NCBI GenBank assembly: GCA_040768665.1
Contig: JAXGMN010000024.1
Span: forward strand, 124,001 to 188,000
Source: JABWBD01 sp040768665
Lineage (GTDB): Bacteria > Planctomycetota > Planctomycetia > Pirellulales > Thermoguttaceae
Reading direction: 5' to 3'
DNA length: 64,000 nt
In this document: positions 38,401 to 47,300 of the stretch, in pieces
Position numbering within the stretch: the stretch's first letter is position 1
Layout of the letters: the number at the start of each line of letters is the position of its first letter
Translations under genes and position numbers: made by a program
The notes under the pieces: generated by a model
What the model was told of the DNA's origin: nothing
Seen by the model: the letters and a program-made list of their open reading frames with translations, nothing else
The model's database searches: none

Positions 38401-38871
38401 GAGGTGATCGACGAGGGGCACAAAGCGCTCGTGTTTTCCCAATTCACCTCCTTTCTGTCGATCGTTCGCCGCCGGCTCGATACCGAGAAGATCCCGTACG
38501 AATACCTCGACGGCCGCACGCGAAACCGACAAGAGCGAGTCCACCGGTTCCAGGAGGATGCCGGTTGTCCGCTCTTTTTGATCAGTCTCAAGGCGGGCGG
38601 GCACGGCCTGAACCTCACGGCCGCCGATTACGTGTTCATCCTCGATCCCTGGTGGAACCCCGCGGTGGAGGCGCAGGCGGTCGATCGCACGCACCGTATC
38701 GGCCAGACCCGGCACGTGTTCGCCTACCGCCTGATCGCTCGCGACACGGTGGAGGAAAAGGTCCTCGAACTGCAAAAGACGAAGCGGGATCTGGCCGAGG
38801 CGATCGTCGCGGCCGACAACAACGTTCTGCGGACTCTTACGGCCGAAGATCTCGAAATGCTGCTCGCTTGA
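35491..38871 (+). CDS. SWIM-zinc-finger SNF2-family helicase
   Basis: An 1126-residue Swi2/Snf2 ATPase; such enzymes translocate on double-stranded DNA and remodel protein-DNA complexes. The ATG at 35491 follows AAGGAGG. A SWIM zinc finger lies at about 68-83 (CTCPYFRDEGPCKH), then a long variable region, then the SNF2 ATPase core: Walker A DDMGLGKTVQ (near 690), DESQAIKN as the DExx box (near 791), MTGTPVEN (near 819), and the helicase C half with LKAGGHGLNLT (near 1033) and DRTHRIGQ (near 1064). All core motifs look intact. It is transcribed alone; a family 2 hairpin sits in its leader. Confidence 0.93.
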   Translation: MNTFADRCARDFDYAIRSRGDAYFREGRVQLGSVAGHKILATVAGNSDDYAVVIDWGDARFGEIDASCTCPYFRDEGPCKHIWATILAAEARGAGPRTGSRRLDVLGMEPDESEFDEWDEGYFGQPFSPQRGQPSSASGRRGTVKSAPVPAWQRQLSRVFETGPSSVAGDVLDGLEKAREAWYVLDVTSSLADGGLVVVLLQREARKTGELGKFKPLQVREREVGRFTHPEDREALRLLLLNNDDNDDDWLDGPPGRSYGFSGSYEPPTSQVLVAPKAYEQVLPALCATGRFVWMLDADEQDPEQDRRPVAWDDGPPWRFRLEIKADDEKRIWRFEGQLIRQGEESPIPVTSPVLLCHGVLLLEDRLARLDASEASAWIAALRSGQEVEVPYADRSELLSRLWRLPARPEMVLPENLRCEEVRPLPQPKLLVHAPKVQSGTNRLYADVEFRYAGKAVRHSDSGLAVFDAEADRVVIRDLDKERELLFFLAQQGARPIDSYAARGHDARIPNQHFAGLVESLVQAGWEVEAEGRLIRKAGQWRMSVTSGVDWFDLEGIFDFDGVTVGLPDLLAAVRRGEKYVQLGDGSRGLLPEEWLARFGSLAGLGTAEEDHIRFHPSQALLLDALLAAQGNVSVDRRFADIRRKLRSFNGVSPKKEPRGFSGELRPYQKEGLGWLNFLRDFRLGGCLADDMGLGKTVQVLALLQSRRMRPKDAEGRRAPSLAVVPRSLVFNWLEEAQRFAPNLRVLDYTGPQRNGQMDHLDGYDLVLTTYGTLRRDIVKLKEFRFDYAILDESQAIKNAQSQRAKACRLLQADHRLAMTGTPVENHIGELWSLFEFLNPGMLGTSSAFQRISRASSSDGEDLALLRRALGPFILRRTKGQVLAELPEKTEQTLYCDLEGKQRKHYVELRDYYRTMLSDRIREGGLAKAKIHVLEALLRLRQAACHPGLLDNKRLDEPSVKLDTLLEQLREVIDEGHKALVFSQFTSFLSIVRRRLDTEKIPYEYLDGRTRNRQERVHRFQEDAGCPLFLISLKAGGHGLNLTAADYVFILDPWWNPAVEAQAVDRTHRIGQTRHVFAYRLIARDTVEEKVLELQKTKRDLAEAIVAADNNVLRTLTAEDLEMLLA

Positions 38872-39017
38872 GCGTTCGGGAACGCCTCCGACGCCTTCAT
38901 GTCCATCCTCGCCGGCGACGGCCGGAAAACCCGGATCGGGGCGAATTGCCGCGTGCAGGCTCAGTACTATGTGGCTCCACAATGCGTGTTAGTTTGCAGT
39001 GCAAGGAGAGACAAGGT

Positions 39018-39040
39018 ATTGCGGTGCCTGTCCCCTTTCT
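39018..39040 (-). repeat. Half copy of family 2 element
   Basis: GCGGTGCCTGTCCCC is the reverse complement of the family 2 left arm; no partner arm nearby. Confidence 0.6.
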
Positions 39041-39285
39041 TAGTAGCCTCGACTGAGGCCTGCGCGGCCAATGGCCATTCCACAACCGCGAGGGTGCTCG
39101 TTCCAACCGGTCCCGGCTGACAATCCAGTTGAATCGTGATCGTTGGTCTAATCGGCACGCACACCCCTCTGAAAGCAGCGTTTCTTCGTCGCAATCCGCC
39201 GTGAGCTAGGGTTGATTGTGACGGGTCTGGCGTAGGACTCGTGCCAGGTGGCCGTTTCGGCGGGACAATCAAGGAGCCCAAACAA

Positions 39286-39360
39286 AACGGGGACAGGTAC
39301 CTCGCCAGAACGTGTATTCTGCGTGTTTGCATTGGTGCGGCTCGGAGCCAGTCCCCGTTT
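39286..39360. repeat. Family 2 hairpin before cheB
   Basis: AAACGGGGAC-A-GG against GCC-A-GTCCCCGTTT, with the same CCTCGCC and GGCTCGGAGCC loop edges as the copy at 434-533. It ends 30 bp before the cheB GTG. Confidence 0.85.
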
Positions 39361-39389
39361 GGTTAGGGCCTCTAAAGACGAGTGGTATC

Positions 39390-40493
39390 GTGACCGGGCA
39401 GAACGAGATTGGCGTGCTGGTGGTTGACGACTCGGCTGTTGTGCGCTCCCTCATTGCCGATAGCATCGCGGCAACTCCCGGTATGAAGGTCATCGGAACC
39501 GCCGGAGATGGTCAACTCGCGCTGGCGGTGCTGGACGACTTGCGACCGGATGTGATTACCTTGGACATTCGAATGCCCAATATGGATGGACTCGCAACGC
39601 TCGATGCCATTCTCTCGCGACGCCCTGTGCCCGTCGTTATGGTCAGCTCGTTCACGACGGTGGGCGCAAATCTTACATTGGCCGCCTTGGATCGAGGCGC
39701 TGTCGACTACCTCGAGAAACCCGATCGCGGATCGGACACCCATGCCATACTTCGGGGCGAGTTGCCGCGAAAGATCCGTATGGCCGCAGGTGTCGACGTC
39801 GGGCGCATTATGGAGATTCGGCGGGCCCGGAAGCAGCAGCGACCGGCCTCCGCCTTCCAACGATGCCCGGGGGAGAGGACGTGCGGACCGGAGTTGGCCG
39901 GGAAGTGCATCGTGATTGGCGTATCCACCGGTGGGCCGCCCGCCCTTGCCTCCTTGTTCCAGTCGCTTCGGCCGCCGATGCCGCCGATCCTGGTCGTGCA
40001 GCATATGCCGGCGACTTTTACCAAGCCGTTCGCATCTCGTCTCGATTCTTTGGGAGAACTGACGGTCCGCGAAGCAGGCAACGGCGAACTGCTCAAGCCG
40101 AACCACGTATGGATTGCCCCCGGCGGACAGCACCTCTCGATCCACCGTTTCGGCGCCTCGGTCAAAACCGTGGTTCGCCCCGGCACGCCCGTGAGTGGCC
40201 ATATGCCCTCTGCCGACGTGCTTATGAAAAGCGCCGCAGAGATATTCGGCCCGAAATGTCTGGGAGTGATCATGACGGGCATGGGCAGGGACGGCGTCGA
40301 CGGTTGCGGGGCGATCCGCACGGCCGGTGGGTACGTCCTCGGTCAAGACGAGGCCAGTTCGGACGTCTATGGCATGAACAAGCTGGCCTACCTGGCAGGG
40401 CACGTCGACCGCCAGTTCTCCTTGACCGAAATGGCCTCGGCGCTTACCCGTTGCGTACACGCGGGCAATCGCCGCACCTCTTCAAACCCATAG
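39390..40493 (+). CDS. cheB: CheB protein-glutamate methylesterase/glutaminase
   Basis: A 367-residue two-domain CheB. The GTG at 39390 gives the expected receiver start (VTGQNEIGVLVVDDS); an upstream in-frame start would fall in the repeat. Receiver: DD near 12-13, phospho-Asp in ITLDIRMP near 58, Lys in YLEKPDR. Methylesterase domain: catalytic Ser in GVSTGGP (near 178), His in VVQHMPA (near 204) and Asp in MTGMGRDG (near 300) are all present. It removes methyl groups from, or deamidates, chemoreceptors. No cheR, cheA or receptor gene is nearby, so it is an orphan in this window. Confidence 0.93.
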   Translation: MTGQNEIGVLVVDDSAVVRSLIADSIAATPGMKVIGTAGDGQLALAVLDDLRPDVITLDIRMPNMDGLATLDAILSRRPVPVVMVSSFTTVGANLTLAALDRGAVDYLEKPDRGSDTHAILRGELPRKIRMAAGVDVGRIMEIRRARKQQRPASAFQRCPGERTCGPELAGKCIVIGVSTGGPPALASLFQSLRPPMPPILVVQHMPATFTKPFASRLDSLGELTVREAGNGELLKPNHVWIAPGGQHLSIHRFGASVKTVVRPGTPVSGHMPSADVLMKSAAEIFGPKCLGVIMTGMGRDGVDGCGAIRTAGGYVLGQDEASSDVYGMNKLAYLAGHVDRQFSLTEMASALTRCVHAGNRRTSSNP

Positions 40494-40510
40494 ACCTTGC
40501 CAAAACCGTC

Positions 40511-40560
40511 GGGGACTGGCACATTTTGCGGAGTTTTCGGAGCAAAATGTGCCTGTCCCC
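40511..40560. repeat. Family 2 hairpin, opposite orientation
   Basis: GGGGAC-T-GGCACATTTTGC pairs with GCAAAATGTGCC-T-GTCCCC: the same stem as 25592-25692 read from the other strand, so the mismatch appears as T-T. It lies between the convergent cheB and thuA-type genes. Confidence 0.88.
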
Positions 40561-40576
40561 TTCGCTCGACACGGAG

Positions 40577-41455
40577 CTACGGCCGGACGCTGGACCGATC
40601 CGCTTCGGGGAAATCGGCAGGGATCTTCTGGGTGACCTCGCCCGTGGCAGCCCACTCGGCGCCGCGCTGATACGTTGCGATGAACGCGACGCTCTTGAGT
40701 TGCTGGGGCCCGTGCCCGATCGCCGTGTGGAAGATCCGGCCTCGGCCGAAACGGATCGCCATGAGCATCGGTTCGTGTTCGCCGGTCCCTTTCTTGTCCG
40801 GCGGCGAATAGGCCGTGGCCAGCACGGTCAGATTGACCGCCGGCCCGCGGAGCCGGTTATAGAGCTCGTCGGCCGAATGCATGAACACCGGCGGCAGTCC
40901 CCGCGTGACCGGATGGTCGGGCTCGCGGACGACCAGCGGGAACTCGTGCTGCGGGCCGTGGCTGCCGCCCGGCCCCGGCGTTGTGTCGAGCACCACCTTG
41001 CCGTCGCGCCACCGGACGTACGGCCCGGATTTCTCGTTGCGTCCGCCCCATCCGCCGACGGCGATCATCTCGTTAAACTCTTTCCATTTCGGGAATGCGT
41101 TGTCCGCAGAGTGGTAAATCACCACGCCTCCCCCGTTGCGGACATAGTCGACAAAGGCTTGCTTCGTCGGCTCCGGCCACTCGTCGCCGTCGTAGTTCAG
41201 CACCACCACGTCATAGCCCGCGAAGTTGGGCCGAAACCCGCTCATATCCTCCCCCTTGGCGGGCGACCTGGCGTGGTCGACCGTGAACAGTCCCGTTTCC
41301 TCAAGTTGCTGTTTCAGCAGGACCGACGTGCCCAACATGTCATGCGATCGGTTCATCTGCCCGTCGACGAGCAGCGCCTTGAGCGTCGGTGCGGCCGACG
41401 CCCGCGGAACCAGAAGGCCACAAACGGCCAGCGCAACCAAGCAGCCTCGGTGCAT
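40577..41455 (-). CDS. Secreted ThuA-domain protein
   Basis: A 292-residue protein. The ATG at 41455 has AAGGAG 7 nt upstream and encodes a signal peptide (MHRGCLVALAVCGLLVPRASA). The body is a ThuA (class I glutamine-amidotransferase-like) fold: LKALLVDGQMNRSHD, YDVVVLNYDGDEWPEPT, FVDYVRNGGGVVIYHSADN, and a conserved MADELY-like segment (HSADELYNR) with IGHGPQQL near the end. ThuA proteins are linked to sugar (trehalose) utilisation and are very common in planctomycetes as extracytoplasmic proteins; the substrate here is unknown. It is divergent from the oxidoreductase gene that follows. Confidence 0.88.
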   Translation of the reverse strand: MHRGCLVALAVCGLLVPRASAAPTLKALLVDGQMNRSHDMLGTSVLLKQQLEETGLFTVDHARSPAKGEDMSGFRPNFAGYDVVVLNYDGDEWPEPTKQAFVDYVRNGGGVVIYHSADNAFPKWKEFNEMIAVGGWGGRNEKSGPYVRWRDGKVVLDTTPGPGGSHGPQHEFPLVVREPDHPVTRGLPPVFMHSADELYNRLRGPAVNLTVLATAYSPPDKKGTGEHEPMLMAIRFGRGRIFHTAIGHGPQQLKSVAFIATYQRGAEWAATGEVTQKIPADFPEADRSSVRP

Positions 41456-41684
41456 CAGATTCTCCTTGTTGAATTGCCAGGATCTTGGGCATGATTCAGA
41501 AACGCCCCGGATCGTCTTGGTAGAACAGGTACGAAGATCCATTCTAAATAGCCCACCACCTGAACGCCACTCGCGCAAGGGGGACGAAGCTCGCGGCTGC
41601 GGCAAGATCCTTGGGGAGGTCAAAACCGGGGGTGTCCGATCGGGTGCCTCGCATCGGTCAGGAGAGTAGAATGGGGCTTGCCGG

Positions 41685-43205
41685 ATGTCACAATTCCCAG
41701 GTCCGAACTGCCCGAAAGCCATCATGCAAGCGTGGAATCGTCGTAACTTCTTGAGAATAGCCGGCGGAGTGGCCGGCATCGGGTTGACAGGCCCTGGCGG
41801 CTTCGCCGGCGACAATGGCGGCGATGCCCCCGGGCATTCCGATCCGCCTTCGGCCACGGAAGAACACCGGCAGCCGCCGGCTCGCCTTTCCGCCCACCCG
41901 ATGACGATCGATCGTGCTGCCAAACTCGTCGTCGAGGCCCCGCGACGTACGCCCGTCGCCGCGGACGTCGACGTCCTCGTGGTCGGCGGCGGCCCGGCCG
42001 GGGTCGGCGCGGCGCTGGCCGCTGCTCGCGAAGGAGCACGCACGCTGTTGATCGAGCGCCACGGCATGCTTGGCGGCGTCTGGACGGCCGGCATCATGAA
42101 TCCCTTTTTCGATTTCCAACGCAAAGGCTGGATCGTCGCTGAATTGATCGAGCGGCTCAAGGCCGCCGCAGCTTTCCGCCCTTGGAAATTCTCTTGGACG
42201 TTTGATACCGAAATGATGCGGCTCCTGCTGGAGGATCTTTTCGCCGAGGCCGGCGCCGAGTGCTGGTACTACTCGTTGGTCGTCGACACCATCGTCGAGG
42301 CCGGCCGGGTGCGGGGAGTCGTTGTCGAAAGCAAGTCCGGCCGCGAAGCGGTCCTCGCCAAGACCGTCGTCGACTGCACGGGCGACGGCGACGTGGCCGC
42401 GCGAGCCGGCGTCGACTATCACCTCGGCCGCGCTGCCGACTCCGCCTGCCAGCCCATGACGCTGATGTTCGAAATCGACGGGGTGGGCGATTGGATCCAG
42501 ACCAAGGCGGAAGATCTTTACGACGCCATGGTGGCCGCCATCCGCGAGCACAACCTGCCCGTGCAACTGCCGACCGGCCGCGTCAATTACGCCCCCTGGA
42601 TTATCAATCTCCCTCGGCCCGGAGCCGCCGTGGTCCAGGCAACGCATGTCTACATGATGAATCCGCTTGACACGCGCGATCTGACTGGCGCCACGATCCA
42701 GGCTCGCCGCCAGGTTCACGAACTCACGCAGGTCATCCGGCGGATCGCCGGCCTGGAGAACGCGCGCTTGCTGCAAACGGCGTCCGCGATCGGCATTCGC
42801 GAAGCCCGCCATCTCGCCGGGCGCTACACCTTGGCCCTTGAAGACCTCCGCGAGGGCCGGCGCTTCGACGATGCCGTGACGTTCGGCGCGTTCGGTGTCG
42901 ACATCCACGAGGTCAAGCGGGGCGACAAATCGGCGCACGGCGCGCGGATGCGCCCCTATGAGATTCCTTACCGCTGCCTCGTACCGGAATCGGTCGGCGG
43001 GCTTCTCTTTGCCGGCCGGTGCATCTCCGGGACCCATGAGGCTCACGCGTCCTACCGGGTCACCGGCACATGCATGGCGATGGGACAGGCCGCCGGGTTG
43101 GCTGCCGCCATCGCTGCCACCGAGGGCAACTCGCCCGACAACCTGGACGGCCGCGCACTCCGCAGCGCATTGGAGAAGCGCGGTGCGGGATTCCTCCAGT
43201 CGTGA
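41685..43205 (+). CDS. Tat-exported FAD-dependent oxidoreductase
   Basis: A 506-residue flavoprotein of the FAD_oxidored type. A twin-arginine signal is present (RRNFLRIAGGVAGIG). ATG 41685 or ATG 41724 could be the start; neither has a good ribosome site, and 41724 gives a more usual Tat n-region. The Rossmann dinucleotide site DVLVVGGGPAGVGAALAAA lies near 95, followed by ERHGMLGGVWTAGIMNP. The C-terminal FAD contact reads LFAGRCISGTHEAHASYR then GTCMAMGQAAG, characteristic of the family. Such enzymes in planctomycetes are often near secreted sugar-processing genes; the electron acceptor and substrate are unknown. Confidence 0.88.
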   Translation: MSQFPGPNCPKAIMQAWNRRNFLRIAGGVAGIGLTGPGGFAGDNGGDAPGHSDPPSATEEHRQPPARLSAHPMTIDRAAKLVVEAPRRTPVAADVDVLVVGGGPAGVGAALAAAREGARTLLIERHGMLGGVWTAGIMNPFFDFQRKGWIVAELIERLKAAAAFRPWKFSWTFDTEMMRLLLEDLFAEAGAECWYYSLVVDTIVEAGRVRGVVVESKSGREAVLAKTVVDCTGDGDVAARAGVDYHLGRAADSACQPMTLMFEIDGVGDWIQTKAEDLYDAMVAAIREHNLPVQLPTGRVNYAPWIINLPRPGAAVVQATHVYMMNPLDTRDLTGATIQARRQVHELTQVIRRIAGLENARLLQTASAIGIREARHLAGRYTLALEDLREGRRFDDAVTFGAFGVDIHEVKRGDKSAHGARMRPYEIPYRCLVPESVGGLLFAGRCISGTHEAHASYRVTGTCMAMGQAAGLAAAIAATEGNSPDNLDGRALRSALEKRGAGFLQS

Positions 43206-43299
43206 TTCGCCCTTGCCGGAGCAGGCTGCCCGGAGGTAGGATCGGTTCTACCAAGAGTTGAATGTCAGGACCTGACCCGATCGACGCTCCCCGGTTGTT

Positions 43300-43737
43300 G
43301 CCGGCTTTCGGATGTGGTGCCCAATTTGGCGATTTCTCAGAACGGAGGCACTTTGGGCACCACGCGCTTCTGGGTGGTACAGCGGCCGGGATGGAATCGC
43401 CCGGTCTCCCTACCGCTGTTCGGCGGAGGAGAGTCGCCGTGAGTGGCGGAGGTGAATACCAGGTTGTCAAAGAGCTCCGGAGCGGCGAGCCGTGAAGGTG
43501 GCTGGCGCCGGGCCGGGGGGCATGTGTTCGCATGTCCATTTACCTGTCTCATTGTGGTCGATGCGGCGCGAGGTGTCAAGCGGATTTCTGGATCCAAGGG
43601 CGTAAGCGGTTGCGGGCACTGAAGTTATGACGCCGTCGGTGTGCGTCGAAAGTGCGTCGCACAGCACGGCACAGACCGTGATTGGACGGCTCATCTTTGG
43701 AGTGAGCGTGACTTGTCACCGTTTTCTTTGCTTCCTA
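43300..43737 (+). repeat. Long duplicated block, copy 1
   Basis: Aligns with 50936-51391 over its length, with the family 1 hairpin near its left end and shared text such as GTTGTCAAAGAGCTCCGGAG and GCGGCGCGAGGTGTCAAGCG. It is part of a larger duplication that includes the 3' flank and C-terminal module of the giant proteins. Confidence 0.85.
43314..43363 (+). repeat. Family 1 REP-like hairpin, copy 2
   Basis: Arms GTGGTGCCCAA and TTGGGCACCAC with the conserved inner GCGATTTCTCAGAACGGAGG. Stem positions differ from copies 1 and 4 but remain paired. Confidence 0.88.
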
Positions 43738-43826
43738 CTGTTCTTCCACCTTTCACCCTTCTTCGCGCCTCCTTCGACTTTCATCGCTTATCACTTCAAA
43801 CGGTAAACGCCACTACCGGCCCCGTG

Positions 43827-43982
43827 CCGGTGGGGCGATGTTTGGCAACCACAAACCGTGATCCTGTAGGCCGCTCTATGATTTCGCTCCGCCGCTCGGC
43901 CTGTACGGGCCGAGCGGCGGAAGCGAAATCATAGAACGAGGGTTTTTGGCCTTTGTAGTTGCCAAACATCGCCCCACCGGGA
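43827..43982. repeat. Large nested palindrome, about 155 bp
   Basis: Outer 23-bp arms (CCGGTGGGGCGATGTTTGGC at 43827 onward, matching reverse complement ending at 43981). An inner palindrome at 43876-43934 has 26/27-bp arms (CTATGATTTCGCT, CCGCCGCTCGGCC) with a one-base bulge. Between the two sets the strands do not pair. It lies in the 518-bp stretch missing from the sister block near 51391. Confidence 0.88.
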
Positions 43983-44255
43983 TAAACCGCGGTGGTGGCA
44001 GCATAGCCCTTTTCGTCGGGTGAGCGACGTGCGCTGGGGAGATGCAAATGCGGGCATCCCGTAGGCTTGGCCGGCTCTCCGTCTATGTTCCTCATCGTCA
44101 TCCGTGCTCCTTTTGCCTATCCGTTGTTCTCGTAGCACGGATGGCAAGGCCGGGGCACGGATGAATCAAGTCGTTCGCGAGGCGCGGTAGCCGGGGAACC
44201 TTGGGTTCCTGCCGCGCGAGGCGGCAGGGGCCCGGCAGTGGTTGTCGGTGACGAA

Positions 44256-44374
44256 TGCTAGCTGCCGAACCTCATTCACTCGTGGGCCGAGCCCACGGGG
44301 GTCCTTAGGGAACAAAACCCGCTGCCACGCACACGATCGAACAGCAAGTGTTTCGCCTGCCCAGACGTGCGCCG
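44256..44374. repeat. 3' flank repeat of giant protein B
   Basis: Aligns with 51392-51511, which flanks truncated protein C in the same position. Shared text includes ATGCTAGCTGCCGAACCTCA and GTGGGCCGAGCCCACGGGGG; the latter has an internal GTGGGC/GCCCAC hairpin that could be a terminator for the minus-strand gene. Confidence 0.8.
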
Positions 44375-47300
44375 TTACTCCCACCAGGCGAACACGCGAT
44401 CGATGTTGTCAATGTCGTCGGCCTTGCTCCCCGTGCCGCTGTCCCAACGTTCGATCTTCTCGAAGCTGTCGAGCCATAGGAGCTGGGCCAATTCGTCAAG
44501 CGGCACGTCTGCCGGCGGACCGTAGGTGTTCAGATCGACCGTGGCGTCGGTAAGCACCGCCTTATCCGCGTCGCTGGTCCCGAAGGCGTTCACCTCGTGG
44601 AACGATCGGGCGTGGTTGGCATACGAGCCCGAGGAGTGTGTGCCGGAGAGCCGCACGTCCGTCGCCGTGCCGGTGAGTTCGGCGCCGTTTGCATTGCCGT
44701 GCAGGTTGGCAATGTCCAGTCCATACTTCGATTCCGCATGCACTTCGTCGAACAATCTCGCATAGAGCCGGTAACCGGAACCTTCCAACGTCGAGAAAAT
44801 CGGCCGCCCGGTGAACGTGTCTACCCCAATCCGGCTGTCATTCGGATCCGCCAGGTCGGAGAAGTGCGCGGTGTCATAGCCTTTGCCGTTGCTGTAGGCC
44901 ATGACCAGCGGGAAGTTATACACGTTGTTGGAGTAGCCCGGCCCCGTCATGGTCACCTGCTCCGGGTTGCCCACCAGCGTGTCGTTATGATCGAGATGCG
45001 GAGCGTCGTAGAGGTCGACTCTGTCGGCGTTCTCGTTTTCGAATGCCCGCCGGGCTTCCACCGTGCCGAAGCCGTGAGTCGTGACGGTGACCCCATAGTC
45101 CGTCGCGTCAAGGCTTGCATGGAGCCGTTCCAGTTCGAACGTGTCCGCGCCGGGCGTGTCGTTGAGGAAGAGCTGGTCGATCAGCGCCCCGCCACGGCCA
45201 TAGCCGACGATCGTGTCGAATCCGAACGCGATATGCCAGATGCTGCCGGAACCGCTCAAGAAACGGGCGACGGTCTGTCCATCCGCGTTGTAGGGGTTGA
45301 CCTTGAGATAGTCGTTGAGCCCCGAGCCCCGAACGACGACCTTGTCCGTGCCGTTCTGCCCCAGCTCGGCATTGGCTCTCATCGTGCTGAACCCGCGGAC
45401 GTGGTGGAAGTAACCTTCTCCACGCATGCGGGCCCAGGTGGAGAAATACTCCAGCACGTCGTCCCCGTCGGAATCTTCGAATACGACCGTGTCACCGCCG
45501 CCGTTGCCGCGGGCGTAGATCGTCTCGGCCGTGGCTAGAGTCGAAACGCCATCGCCGGTCATCTCGCCGATGCCAGGCCCGGCGGCGTAAGTGTTGGCGC
45601 CCTTGGAACCCCAGATGGTGACCGTGTCGCCAGCGCCGCCGGCGTAGTCGATCGCTTCGACATCGGTCGCGTCGAGCCGGTAGTCTTCACCGAGGAAGAC
45701 GCCCGATGTGGGACGGAGTGTTGCCGTATCGGGTCCGCCGGCGCCGCTGACACGCACGCTGTCGCTTCCCTCGAAGCCATCAAAGGCAAAGACGGTGGCT
45801 TCCTGGGGCGCAAAAGCGTAGCCCACACCGTTGATCTCCACGCGCCGCAACGGTGCGGATGCCTCGAAAACGAAGCCGTCCGACGCTGCCGTGCCATAGA
45901 TCATCACAGTTTCGCCGTCATGCCGCAGGAGGTTGGCGATCCGCAGTTCCAGGGCGTCCGAGGCGCCTCGGACGCGAACAAGAAACGTCTGCCCCTGATG
46001 GACCGGCCAATCGATCCGTTGTCCGCCGGCGACGGGTTCGGAGACTCGCAACTCGTTGCCATCGGCGTCGTAGAGAACGATTTCCGAATCGGCATCGAGC
46101 GATTCGATCGTAAGGATGGCATCGCGGGCCGCGCTGAGGCTGTACCAGAGTGCGCCGGTGGAAGGATCGAGAGACGGCATCGCCAGAAAATCGACCGTTC
46201 CCAGCGACTCCTCGCGAAAGACGTACGTGTGATGCGCGTTGTAGGCCTCGTTCGGTTCGCGCACTTGCCCCTTGCCTGTGCCGTCGTCGTCGGCAATCAC
46301 CCAGACCTCCCCGAGGTTGGAGCGTGGCACGACGATCGAGACATCCTGGTAGTCGCCCGGTTCCAACCGGACGGTCGTCACTGTTTGACCTAACAGCACC
46401 GCCCCCTCGGACGGATCGCCATCGTAGAAGGCGACGGGGATGCCCGCCGGGACGAACAGCGCGCCGCCATTACCGATGCGAGCCGTTAGGGTCACTTCGC
46501 CTGCGCCGCCGTCGGCGCGGAGGTACGACGCGGTCAGGTCGGGCGCATCCAGCGGACTGCGGTTGAGCAGGAAGCTGGCGCGATACGTGTTGTGGACTTC
46601 CCAGCTATTGGCCTCCAACGCGGGGATCGTGCCGTCCTCGTTGACGTTGGTGACATGGTAGGTGTGCTGGTTCCAGATTTGACGGGTGGAGACCCAGGTA
46701 TCGGCGGCGTCGCCGATAATGTAGAGGCCATTTTGGCCGCCTCGGGACGCCACGGCGACAATTTCCGCGTTGCCGTCCGCGTCAACATCCGCAATTACAG
46801 GATACTCGCAGGTTGTGCTGGAGCCCTTTGGGAATTCGTATAATAGGTGGCCATCGGCACCGCGATAGATTCGCAGGTAGTTTTCGTCACCATAGACAAC
46901 TTCGGCGCTGCCGTCTCCGTCGAAGTCGAATGCTGAAGAACTGCTGATTCTAGAGCCGTCCTGGATCTCGTTCTGCCACAAAACCGAACCATCCGTGTCC
47001 AATACGGCGTAGCAGGCGGCAGTACCCACCCCGATTTCCACTTCGCCGTCTCCGTCCATATCGGCGATCGCGGGTGCCCCGCCGTGCCCGGCGCCAGGCA
47101 AGGTCACTGGTCCCCATCGCACGTCACCGGTATGCTCGAGAAGCCAAGCATATCCATTGCCGACGATCACAACTTCCGGGAAGGGGTCGCTGTCGAAATT
47201 GGCAATTGCCGGAAAGCCGTCCGAGATCAACGCGTTCCAGTAAAGCGAACCATCGGCGTGGAATGCACTTCTGCCCGACACCACTTCCGGTGACCCGTCA

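Larger units (their letters stand above)
38872..39389. other. Intergenic region with family 2 element
   Basis: Holds a half family 2 copy (39018-39040), then a full one (39286-39360) directly before cheB. Nothing else recognisable. Confidence 0.7.
43206..44374. other. Repeat-filled intergenic region
   Basis: No gene is supported. It consists of a long repeat with a family 1 hairpin (43300-43737), a stretch absent from the sister block (43738-44255) that holds a large palindrome, and the 3' flank repeat of giant protein B (44256-44374). Confidence 0.75.

Noticed and set aside
36121..38982. A 953-codon minus-strand frame opposite the SNF2 helicase
   Set aside because: Antisense shadow of a gene with all SNF2 motifs; no ribosome site or family pattern.
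41671..41760. A short frame starting at the ATG at 41671 with a better ribosome site than the oxidoreductase
   Set aside because: It is out of frame with the oxidoreductase and stops after a few codons with no recognisable product; a leader peptide cannot be shown.
43262..43495. A 77-codon frame over the family 1 repeat as a gene
   Set aside because: The frame simply crosses the hairpin and its flank; the other copies shift frame or stop at different points, so coding constraint is not supported, although a VVKELRS-like phrase recurs.
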